In this document: positions 48,659-58,469 of the stretch, one piece after another | Position numbering within the stretch: position 1 is the first letter of the stretch | Layout of the letters: every line of letters begins with the position of its first letter | NCBI GenBank assembly: GCA_030407085.1 | Contig: CM059587.1 | Location: 42,568,501-42,632,500, forward strand | Origin: Trichopria drosophilae | Lineage: Eukaryota > Arthropoda > Insecta > Hymenoptera > Diapriidae | Direction: 5' to 3' | Length of the DNA: 64,000 bases | The notes under the pieces: model-generated | Databases searched by the model: none | Told to the model about the DNA's origin: nothing | Seen by the model: the letters and a program-made list of their open reading frames with translations, nothing else | Position numbers and translations under genes: made by a program

Positions 48659-49674
48659 TTAACCCTTTAGGTCCCAAATGTGCACACTTTTAACATGGAT
48701 TTCAGCATCTCTTTATTTATCCCATAAAAATTAAAAAAAAATGGAAACATCAATATCTGCCTAGTTTTAAGGGCGCTACTGAAATTTTCGAGAAATGACG
48801 TTTACCACGTTTTTCCTAAAAATATTGAAAAACGCGATTTTTAACCACAATTTTTTGTGTTGTCAGAAACGTGTTTCCGATTTTTTTACTTCAAAATTAT
48901 ACATTCACATATTTTGATTTATTTTGTTCTTCATTTCAAAATGGCATCTGAACGTTGAAAGTTTTTGAAATGGATGAAATTGTTATTATTTTGGATATGC
49001 TAGGGTTTCTTTGTAGTAAAATCGGACAAATAAGTTATTACGAGTTTTCCATGATCTGTTTTGATTTACGGAAGCAGTAATATACCATAAAATCCGATTT
49101 GAAGATGGCAACTGCCATTTGTCGAGTAGAAATATGTGTATTTCGAGTTTTGTTAAAAATAAAATTCGTGTAAAATTTGCCAATTAACAATCTATGGGAT
49201 ATTACTCTTTCCGTAAATCAAAATAGGTCACACAAAATTCGTAACTTATATGTATGCTTTTACTACAAAGAGAACCAGCAGTTTCGAAATAAAAGCAATT
49301 TCAACAATTTTCAACATTCAGACGCCATTTTAAAATGAAAAACAAAATTCATCAAAATATGTGAATGTATAATTTTGAATTAAAAATTCGGGAACATGTT
49401 TCTGATAGGTTAAAAGGTAATCCGAAATGAGTATCATAGTTAAAAATGAATTAAAAAAAAGAAATTGTGGCTAACAAATCGCTTTTTTCAATATTTGTGT
49501 AAAAAAAATCTGGCAAACGTCCTTTCTCGAAAATTTCAGTAGCGCCAATCGAAAGAGCGACTTCAAAACTAGACGGATATTGATGTTTTCATTTTTAAAA
49601 AATCATTATTGTATAAATAAAGCGATGTTGAAATCGGTGTGCAAATTATGCACATTTGGGACTTAAAGGATTAA
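48659..49674. mobile_element. TTAA-flanked long palindrome (1016 bp)
   Basis: TTAACCCTTTAGGTCCCAAA at the left and the complement of the right end, TTAATCCTTTAAGTCCCAAA, are near identical. TTAA at 48659-48662 and 49671-49674. Palindromy runs almost to the centre near 49150 through landmarks such as GAAATTTTCGAGAAA, TATACATTCACATATTTTGAT and TTGATTTACGGAA. Divergence between arms is higher than in the element at 15186. No coding capacity. Confidence 0.8.
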
Positions 49675-49934
49675 CTCATTAACCGCCAAATGCACTGGAA
49701 TTTTACTTCGAGTTCAGTATTTATCTCTCTCATGAAACATATAAGCATAAAAAAAGTACATGAATTTCATTGTTTCAAGGTCGCTCTTTCGAATGCGGAT
49801 GAGACAATTTTCAAAATATTGTAATTTCCAATATTTTCTTACAAAAATATATAAAATCATGATTTTAAGACTCATTTCTTTTCGTTTCTCCTAAAATTGA
49901 TTGTCAAAACGTATTTGTATCGACTTAAAATAAG

Positions 49935-50144
49935 TCATAAACATGGACTCGATGTGTCCACTAGTCCACTAAAGGAATCCATCATACTTGATTTTTGTTG
50001 TCTTGTCTTGTCAACAAAATGCGGCACTCTTAGAAATAATTGTTTTCCTGTAAATGGATCGTCCTCTTGATCACTGTCTTCTTGAGGCAAAAATATTTCC
50101 ACTTCCGCCAAAGAGATTCTTTTTGACGTCAAATAAGCAATCAA
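49935..50144 (-). pseudogene. Possible piggyBac-like transposase N-terminal remnant
   Basis: A minus-strand frame (open to about 50183, no ATG at its start) encodes a hydrophobic/acidic string followed by Asp/Glu-rich residues (DSDQEDD) and then FTGKQLFLRVP. From memory, N-termini of piggyBac-like transposases often have an acidic stretch after an IxIxPP-like segment and then a GxQL motif, which this faintly resembles. No catalytic DDD domain is present. The setting inside a TTAA-type element makes the reading plausible. Chance similarity is a real alternative. Confidence 0.22.
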
Positions 50145-51228
50145 AAGCGAATTCCATTTGACGGGAGAAGAAATTCGCTTGGCTCAAGTGGATCTACACG
50201 AATAGTGCACAATGCAGTCTGCATGTGTATAACGAAATCACGGTAACGAAACCAATGTAACGAAACTACGGTGTCGGTAGTGAGATAAGATGTATTGAAA
50301 CCCAATATAAAACATAAACTCCATTTATGTAAACAAAATTGAATAACATACTCTATTCATTCAATATTTATTATTGGAGTTGAGAATAGTTTTAATGTGC
50401 ATATATTTATGCGAATTTTAAAATATACCTTGGCAAAATGTAAAGGGCATATCATTATCGAGGTATACCCTGATGTATTTATAACCGTTATATTTATAAA
50501 TGTTTGTTGTAATAATTTGTAAGCTAAACAGGTCTTGATATTTTGTGGATATTAGTGTCAGTTCTTATTATTTTATTATGTTATATATTATTTAATTGTA
50601 TACTTTATAAACAACTATACAAAATGGGCTAGGAGTTATGTCGAATTGGAGGTTAACCTAAAATTCAATTAGAGGTACATAACCTGCTAAGAAAGAAAAA
50701 CTGAAAATTTATTTAAATAAATACTTTCAATTAAGTTCCACGTGCGGTAGTTTTTGGAGGTTAACAAATTTTTCGTTGGGAAATATGAATCCGAAGGCTG
50801 CATGCAGACCCATCAATGGTTTTTTACAATGGCTTTTTACATGAGTGCGTTTTAAACGCTGTAAGTGTAGAACTTTTGAGCTTACATTTTATAATTACTG
50901 TACACGAATCTCACTTTTTCTATTAGCAGCAAAATTACAATCTCTTTGCGGGAAACTCATAGTTCTGGAGTGGATATGCTACTTGATGCAAATATAAAAT
51001 CGTTTTCCAGCAAGCGGATTCTCTGCAAAAAGATTATACTCTTGCAGCAAGAAGAAATCTGATTACTCATATATCAAGTGGATTATCCATTTGCGGCAAA
51101 TATATTCCACTTGCAGCAAGAGGACTGTTCTGAGAGTGCGGTCGATACGACGAAATATTTGTGCGTTTTACAAAATTACCCATCATCGTAAACGAAAGTA
51201 ATTCTAGTTAAACAAAACTCATTACTCG

Positions 51229-51523
51229 GGGGTTTTTGAGGTTGCTGACAAATCTGTTGTTGGTTTTGTTAAATACAAAATGTCGGATCCAATATGGCGG
51301 ACCCAAAATATTAAATATTCACCGATTTTTGTGACTTTCAGTATCTTTATTTCTTTTGGGTCGTTGAATCTGAATTTATGATTAGATTTTTAAAATTCAA
51401 GATGGTGGAACCAATATGGCGGGGGGAGAATATCAAATATTAATCGATTGTTGATTTTCAATATCCGCCTGTTTATTTGGACGCTGATCATGAATTTGTA
51501 TTCAGATTTTCAAAATGTCGGAC
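51229..51523 (+). repeat. Tandem repeat, about 2.5 units of 113-122 bp
   Basis: Each unit contains CAA(A/G)ATG(T/G)(C/T)GGA followed, in two of three, by CCAATATGGCGG: at 51276-51300, 51398-51422 and 51511-51522. Upstream parts (GTTGAATCTGAATTTATGA, GCTGATCATGAATTTGTAT) also align between units. A related single unit sits in the spacer of the palindrome at 44906-44983. Confidence 0.65.
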
Positions 51524-51655
51524 ATAATCTCTAAGATTTCAAATTACTCAAATGAAAAAAGTTTCTTCTTATTTTATGCAATATTGTAAAGAAAAAGAGT
51601 TTCTTGCGATTTTTACCTGAATGACACTATTTCCGAGAAATTAATGCGTTAAAAT

Positions 51656-53491
51656 AGTACTAACATAAAATAATAAATACAATATTATCAAATGAATGTA
51701 TAAAATTAGTAAATGGAGAACGTGTAACAGATGACATGCACTCCTCCGAAACCATGTGAAATTGCACTGAATCAAAACTTAACACACTAATTTACGAAGG
51801 TGTATAACAATTTAAATGATGAATTTTCTATTTTATGAAGAATTGAAACGAAAAGTAAAAGAATTCCAATCATATTTAAACAAATTAATAAAAAGAAATT
51901 CTTCTGTGATAGAAGAAATAAGGAAATAATTTTATTTATAAAAGAAAAATATAAAAAAAAACTAAATACAATGCCATTAACTTTAATTCTACCTTTTTTG
52001 GGTATTTAATATTTTTTAATTTCTAACATTAAGTAATATATCATCAATTACATTTCTTTGAAAACTTTGAACAATTTTGAAATAAAAATATACAATTTTT
52101 ATAGCGAAATCTAAATATCAATTAAGAATTTTATTTGTGGAGAAAATTGATGTCCACTTCACTGTTAAAAAAAATATATTGATCCCCGGTAGGTATGCGT
52201 CACAGTTTGACAGGAGGACATAAATTATAATGATTTTTACGCACAATCGTCATAAAACGAAACACTAGAGTCGTTATTTTTGCACTATGGGTACAGATGT
52301 CACGAAACCCAGTTTCGTTAAGATTAATGTTCTATTGAAAACGTCACAACAATGAATTGATTAATACAAAACAATTATTTTTTTAAATTTCAAGTATTAT
52401 CAAACTGTCAATTGAAAAACATTTAATTTTACATACCACCGATTTAAAATGAAATTATGTAAGTGATGTATTCGTTCATACAATAATTCAAAATTGATTG
52501 AAAACAAATATTCCATTAACCTAGTTCCTGTATACTACATTCACATTTTGACTCTTTCAATAGGTAATATAAATATAGATAGAATGTTTAAACATTCATT
52601 ATGTTAAATGCTGTCTATTTTTCCCAATCGTGCATTTATGTCCAAATTCGGGTTTGCGCAAAATTATTAACCAGGTTTACTGGAATTTGTTTAGAAACTT
52701 CTATACTATCGATAGACATTAACATTAACAAGTTGTTAATTGTCAATTGAATTAATAAAATATTAATCTCGTTACTAGTGCATAACGTCGATTACTCTCG
52801 AACGCGGCCTACTTCATATATTATTTATTGGCGTGCGGATATGTATTTGCCTATATGAATTATTAGAAAATCGAAATTTTTTCATTGACTCACCACTGCT
52901 GAACTTCATCAATGTGTTAATGAAATAACGATTGCTTTACGTACCTGAAACAAGCAACAAATTATAATTTAATTTTACAGTGTGGAAAATTTTAATTCAG
53001 TATTGTTAATCAAGCATAAAACAACCTTTTCATTTTTATATTTATTAAAATTTACAGAACAACATTATATTTCAATATGGCGTGCCTTAAATTCAGTAAA
53101 TTCAGATATCATAAATTTATAAAACTTGTTAAAAAATTGTAAAAGTAAAATACTTAATAATAAAACGTAGTTACAAAGGTATTTTTCATACATGGCAAAC
53201 TAAATAAATTTCAAAGTATAAAAATGCATTTGGTAAGAGTTAAAATATTATATTTTACTTATTACACCTTATGTTAACATTAAACGTTCTTGAAAAAGTA
53301 AAAGTTGTTGAAACACAACATGGAAATTCTAAAAAAAAATTGTTTTTGTTAAAATGGAATTATTGTATTTTTATTTTTGTGTGTCATATATTTTTTTGTT
53401 TCTAAAGTTGCATGTTTAATGGTCGTAATACGATATGGAATGCACGGTTTACAATTCAGAACTATTTATAGATTAATTAAATCATATTTCA
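51656..53491. other. AT-rich stretch without recognised feature
   Basis: No gene, RNA or repeat was supported here. Confidence 0.45.
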
Positions 53492-53499
53492 TGAACTGT

Positions 53500-53761
53500 A
53501 CACAAAGAGAAAGGAAATAGTTAACGGAACCGGTTATAATCGTTAAACGCGTAAATCCAAATAGTTGTTGCATTAACTATTTCCATGGTAATCGGTACAA
53601 TAAAATAGTTCCATTTACTATTTTCCGATTGTTAAATCGTTCGTACATAACCTCAAATATCAACTCTAATCTTACATATAGTTAATTCTACTACTTAAGA
53701 GGTTAACATCGATTCTACGATATTTCGTGGTTCCATTAACATTCTTTTTTTCTCTCTCTGT
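53500..53761. mobile_element. Small MITE, hAT-like or CACTG-group
   Basis: The left end CAAAGAGAAAGG and the complement of the right end, CAGAGAGAGAAA, are similar, followed by TTAACGGAACC and TTAATGGAACC in matching positions. The 8-mer TGAACTGT occurs on both sides (53492-53499 and 53761-53768), which would suit an 8-bp hAT duplication. The ends also resemble the CACTGAGAGAG terminus at 2788, so the class is uncertain. Confidence 0.5.
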
Positions 53762-53768
53762 GAACTGT

Positions 53769-55400
53769 TCTCGTTAATTTGATATGTAAAAATTTTACTG
53801 TGGTGTTTATTATTGATTTAAACTTTCTTTTCTTCGTATACTTTAAAGCTAAAATTTCATTCATAAGGATATTCTGACAAAATGAAGGGTGGTAGATAAA
53901 AAAATATAACATGTATGGATCCAGCCATATGATTTTGAATCTTATTCGATTTTTTAAAATATTCAATGATTAATACAGTGCATGTAATACAGGATAATAA
54001 CACTCGAAGAATTAAAAAAAAAACAAATTGAGATTTTTGTTTATATGGTTGTATAATATATTTATAACAAATTTGTTGAATCTGAGAAATGAGAGCTTTA
54101 TTAAATTTTGTTTTTAAAATTGGAAGATGGATTTAGTATTTCTCTTTATATACTAAGAATGTTCAATTTAATTAAACTGGAAATAACACTTGTCGCAAAG
54201 TAAAAGAAATCCTCGTAAAAAGAGAAATACGATCCCCACAGTGAATCGCTTTCCACCGTTGCTTGATTAAAATTTTGCTCTATGAGAATACAATTTAAAT
54301 TCCGGGAGATAAAATGATATCGTTAATCACAGGTTAGATCAATTTTATTAAATCATCGCACTAAATTAATAAATCGATATTATATTTTAACACGGTTTGA
54401 TTTGAAACCAATTTATTAATTGTCCTGGACAACTGTCTGTGGACAAAATTACAATAAAAAAAAATACAGAAATACAAAGAAGACTCTAGTAAACATCGCG
54501 AAATTTGTCTGATATAGAGGAGTTCGAGTTCAAATATTTCATATAGTGTGAATGTAATAGTACATTTGTTTGTTGATTCGTGTATAATGGATTCATCATT
54601 TTTAAATATTATATTAATAATTATCAAGCAAACGTTTCATCCAAAAACTCGACAACAGTTTTCAAGAGAATCCACTTAACATTTTTCTCACTTCCATGCG
54701 CAAATGGATGGAAGAAACACAAACAATCGATATAAATGCTAGTTTATGAAGATAATGCAGACATTTTGAATCCCGTAGTGAATAGAAAACAATGCCAGTT
54801 AAATCGAATGTTTGTACTGATGCGAGGCAAGGATTTAAGGGCTTCACATGAAATCCATAAACAAGCAGCAGTCTCCTGTTGCGGCTGCAGTGAATCAGTG
54901 GTTGCGCATACACTGATTTACAATCGTTCTGGGATTTCGAATTCCCCCAAGAGTGACAAAGAGAACAATTCCTGAATGGAGGGAGACAGAAGTAGAATAG
55001 TACAAAGAGTGAGAGGGAGATTTGGGAAAAAGAAGAAAAGAGACGGAATGAGTGACAGACAGGAGTGAGTGAGCAAGGAAGCTGGAGACAATGACTCAAA
55101 TCCATATAGATATAAAATGGAATACCTAGAAGAAGACGGCACGGGATAAAGTGCTAAGGACGACAGAGGAAAGGCGTAGATGAAAGAGGCGATAGAGCCA
55201 TAAAGTCCACAGCACTGGAAGTTTATGGACGTTATACGCGGGTTTATCACGAGCCAGCTTCTAGGTTCCTCCGAGACTTTCGGGTTTGCATCATTGCCAC
55301 CCCAAAACCCAATATCTCTTTACATTTGTATACTTGCTCAGAATAGTTTTGGCATCGATCGCCCAATAAACCTCAGCGTCATGACGTTCAACGCCTAGCT
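53769..55400. other. AT-rich, with a purine-rich patch at 54950-55200
   Basis: The purine-rich patch gives long minus-strand Ser/Leu/Pro-rich frames (54662-55105 and 54918-55250), which I attribute to strand composition. No gene was recognised. Confidence 0.35.
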
Positions 55401-55559
55401 TTCTGCGGTACTTAGTCCGTCTAGCCCCATATTACAACTGTTTTATGGGAATTCTGTAACTTGGAACATAAGGCTAGGTAAATCTCGAAGGTCCAAGTCG
55501 TCAAAATGCAATATTTTTTGTGCCATAATTGCTCATTTAAGGCTAATTTAATGTGGCAA

Positions 55560-55800
55560 TGCCAAAATTCACCATCAAGCTAGAAGAACCATGCTAGAAA
55601 ACAGACAAAAATTTGCGCGATTTACGAAATTTTCCCTTTACGCCCTTCCAAGGGATTTGCAGCTACCTGGGGGGGGGGGGGTCTCAATGGATATTGGGAA
55701 CATTAAATGAGACTTAAATTCCTGCCGTGGAAGAATGTCGCTAAAACATATTTTTGTCTGTTTTCTAGCATGGTCCTTTCAGATTGACGCTCAAGTTAGT
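55560..55800. repeat. Inverted repeat around CTAGAAAACAGACAAAAAT
   Basis: GCTAGAAAACAGACAAAAAT near 55591 and ATTTTTGTCTGTTTTCTAGC near 55753 are exact complements. Further inverted similarity extends outwards through CCATGC/GCATGG. A run of 13 G lies between them at 55669-55681. It abuts the TA palindrome starting at 55847. Confidence 0.65.
55669..55681. repeat. Poly-G tract (13 G)
   Basis: Uninterrupted run of 13 G in otherwise AT-rich DNA; length may vary between individuals or be a sequencing-sensitive site. Confidence 0.9.
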
Positions 55801-56003
55801 ATGTCCATGTGTTTTTTATTTAAATAAAGAGCCTAAAATTAGGCTACCTTTTGAATGAGCATTTTAGAAGTTAGCCTCTTCAAACGTGTATTATACAGGG
55901 TCATCGAAAAGTATCGGACCCCCCTAATATCTTCAGTTAGAATGCACTTAGGAGAAAATGTCCAATAACAAAGTTGTATGGTTTCAAGCGGGGAGTAAGA
56001 TGA

Positions 56004-56053
56004 TGACCTTGACTTTGACCTTGACCATGTCCTTCAAGGTCATTTCAAGGTCA
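56004..56053. promoter_or_regulatory. Cluster of TCAAGGTCA nuclear-receptor-type half-sites
   Basis: Four exact TCAAGGTCA/TGACCTTGA nonamers lie at 56004-56012, 56016-56024, 56034-56042 and 56045-56053. The mirror arm holds four more (56498-56506, 57149-57157, 57167-57175, 57179-57187). TCAAGGTCA is the known monomer site of FTZ-F1/SF-1 and ERR-type nuclear receptors. Whether anything binds here is unknown. Confidence 0.4.
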
Positions 56054-56911
56054 ATCTTATTTTTTTAAATAGAACTCCCTACATTTTATTGCATATTCTT
56101 ATAGCTTATCTCGAGAGCTTTCCAAAACACTATAATAAAATATTTTTTTATTAAGTACTTTTTGAGTTATAAAGGTTTGAAGTTAACAATTTGTTAAGTG
56201 GTGTGCGAGTCTTACTAAAAAAATAAGGGGGGGATCCGATTAATGTATTTTCTTTAAACCAATTAATTGGTCTCATTATTCCACGCACAAAAGTATTAAG
56301 GTTATGATTACTGAAAACTAAATAATATTTTACAAGATATTCTACATTTTGTGTCAAAAAATTGTTAACTTCAAACCTTTATAACTCAAAAAGTACTTAA
56401 TAAAAAAATATTTTATTATAGTGTTTTGGAAAGCTCTCGAGATAAACTATAAGAATAAGCAATAAAATGTAGGGGGTTCTATTTAAAAAAATAAGATTGA
56501 CCTTGAAATGTGTTCCGGATCGCCACGCGACGAAGCTCCTAATAACCGTTTAGGTCGAGTGGGATAATATTACAATAAAATTCCTGTAGAATTAGGAGGA
56601 AAATATGAATTAACTTCTTTGCAATTAGTTTGTTTTGGGGCGTGGTTGTTGTTTTCCGAAGTCCTGCCTCTAGTAAACAAATTATCCGAACCCGAATAAA
56701 CGGGCCTGTGGAAGGCACCTTCAGTCAGTTGATCGTTGGGTTCCGAGACGTTCGGACCAGTTTTACCATTATAGTTCGAGTATATCAAAGAGCCAGAACC
56801 TTGAGGTGCGTTGGTGGTGACTTCCCGGGTCGCTTCGCGGTCTCGTCGGTGGGTGAGTAATGATTCAATATATCTGTTATATTGTATATCATATTATTTA
56901 TTTATATATTG

Positions 56912-56918
56912 TATAAAA
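56912..56918 (+). promoter_or_regulatory. LTR TATA box
   Basis: TATAAAA lies about 33 bp before the predicted hammerhead cleavage position, at the usual distance to a transcription start. If used, RNA would start almost at the cleavage site. Confidence 0.4.
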
Positions 56919-56930
56919 ATGACATATTTA

Positions 56931-57014
56931 TTGGCGAGATATGTCTGGGGCAGGGTCCGCTCATAAGCCCCACTGAAGAGTCCGTGAGCGGACCCGGGAC
57001 GAAACATCAGCCAA
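56931..57014 (+). ncRNA. Type III hammerhead ribozyme motif
   Basis: Core: CTGAAGA at 56973-56979 (consensus CUGANGA), GAAA at 57001-57004 and the cleavage triplet GTC at 56943-56945. Stem I: TGGGGC (56946-56951) pairs with GCCCCA (56967-56972), six perfect pairs. Stem II: GTCC (56980-56983) pairs with GGAC (56997-57000). Stem III: ATGT (56941-56944) pairs with ACAT (57004-57007), then, after a small internal loop, TTGGC (56931-56935) pairs with GCCAA (57010-57014). The loops of stems I and II contain GGGTCCGCTCA (56953-56963) and TGAGCGGACCC (56985-56995), exact complements. Cleavage is predicted after C56945. Self-cleavage activity is inferred. The competing fold is an 11-bp hairpin joining the two loops. 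Confidence 0.8.
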
Positions 57015-57347
57015 CCTATTTATTTGTGTTTGTCTAATATTTGCATGTGACTTAGCATGACGTAGCAGGAAAATACAGGATCATTTATCGAAATATATAT
57101 TCGACCCCTGTAAACGCGCGACAACCCCCTTCCCTGTAAGTAACAAAATGACCTTGAAGGACATGGTCAAGGTCAAAGTCAAGGTCATCATCTTACTCCC
57201 CGCTTGAAACCATACAACTTTGCTATTGGACATTTTCTCCTAAGTGCATTCTAACTGAAGATATTAGGGGGGTCCGATACTTTTCGATGACCCTGTATAA
57301 TACACGTTTGAAGAGGCTAACTTCTAAAATGCTCATTCAAAAGGTAG

Positions 57348-58469
57348 TTTGATATACTGCAAATTCAGTATTCATCTAATATGATTGTCATTCACAGCAA
57401 ATATAATATAATGAAAAAGGTAAAATCAGTTTCATACATTGATATTTGGTTGATGTGCAAACTGAGTCCGTTATTTCCTTCAATTTCATATTCAAAATTA
57501 ACTAGAAGTTCGTGTTATTCGGGTGGTCATATGCAGTTAGTTTATATATAGTTTTCGTATACCGTTTTTCAAAGTCAAGTTTGCTACAAACATAAATATT
57601 TAAAGAAAAACTAATACCGAAAATAAAAATATATCATGTACCCTGGTAGAAATGAAAATATTTTTTGTTCAATTTTTATATAAGATTCTTATTTACTATG
57701 TTAAAGGTATAGGGGCAATGGATAGTGTAAGAAAAAATGTACAAATTTCTAAAAGGGTACTACTCTAACTAATACGGATAAAAATTTCAAGGACATTGGA
57801 CAATGCTGCCAAAGGTGGTGATGACGACGACAAATAGCAGGAATGACACTGGACCATTAGCTGATTTATGACGCATATACGCTATAAGATAGAGGTACGT
57901 GGAATTAGGAATAGTTAAAGAAATTAGTCGATGATCAATGTGTTGTTAATTTGGTAATTGTTATTTATAATTAGATATTTATGCTAAACATTCAGCTTTT
58001 TAAATTACGATATATTTCTAGCAAACTTATCGGATTCAATCCTGACTCACAAATCCATGGAGGAAAAGAAAAAAACATTTTGAAATATTTTATAAAAAAT
58101 TTCGAAATTTGCACTGGATCTCTGTTTTGCCTATTTTAGCGATTGAAGAGTACGATATCGAAAAAACGTAATTTACTTCTACTACTTTATCGCACGCCAT
58201 TGAATAATAGTGGTGAGCACTATATGTGTCTCTAATTAGACGCTTAACATCAGGTATGAAGACAAAGTCGACGATATTCAGCATCATGTGAGGATAATTA
58301 GGAAGCTTACGTTTTTGTTTCATATTGAAAGTTCAACTTTTCCCCACGGTCGGGAGAACGCAAAGCCAAAATTAATCTTAAAGCACAACTTATACATATA
58401 TGCAACATTGTGACTTTTAAAAAGACATGGATACATCAATTGAATAAAAACATACGATTCAAATGCATA
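57348..58469. other. AT-rich sequence without recognised feature
   Basis: Nothing supported. Confidence 0.4.

Larger units (their letters stand above)
49671..51655. mobile_element. Possible second TTAA element abutting the previous one
   Basis: Directly at the right TTAA of the previous element a new end-like sequence starts: TTAACTCATTAACCGCCAAA. About 110 bp inside lies GGTCGCTCTTTCGAAT (49779-49794), the internal motif found at the same distance in related elements. A possible but weak right end, TTAATGCGTTAA, lies at 51644-51655. The left end is well supported; the right boundary is uncertain. Confidence 0.4.
56511..57145 (+). mobile_element. Solo LTR with 5-bp target duplication
   Basis: The 635-bp insert starts TGTTCC and ends AGTAACA, the TG...CA signature of a retroviral-type LTR, and is flanked by the exact 5-mer AAATG (56506-56510 and 57146-57150). 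Removing it and one AAATG restores the palindromic arm exactly. No internal region, primer-binding site or second LTR is present, so it is a solo LTR or an LTR-like non-autonomous unit. A TATA box lies at 56912-56918, a donor-like GGTGAGT near 56851 and a hammerhead motif at 56931-57014. Orientation is taken from TATA and ribozyme. Superfamily (gypsy, BEL or copia) cannot be decided. Confidence 0.85.
55847..57344. mobile_element. TA-flanked palindrome interrupted by a solo LTR
   Basis: CCTTTTGAATGAGCATTTTA at the left and its complement at the right are exact ends, with TA at 55845-55846 and 57345-57346. The arms continue inward through AAGTATCGGACCCCCCTAAT and a TCAAGGTCA-rich block, and then through TTATAACTCAAAAAGTACTT to a centre near 56270. 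The right arm is broken after 56510 and resumes at 57146, where the solo LTR is inserted. Without it the element would be about 0.86 kb. Mariner-type origin is inferred from TA. Confidence 0.85.

Noticed and set aside
54662..55250. Minus-strand frames of 147 and 110 codons
   Set aside because: They arise from a purine-rich plus strand that gives Ser/Leu/Pro codons on the complement. No domain, signal or splice structure supports them.
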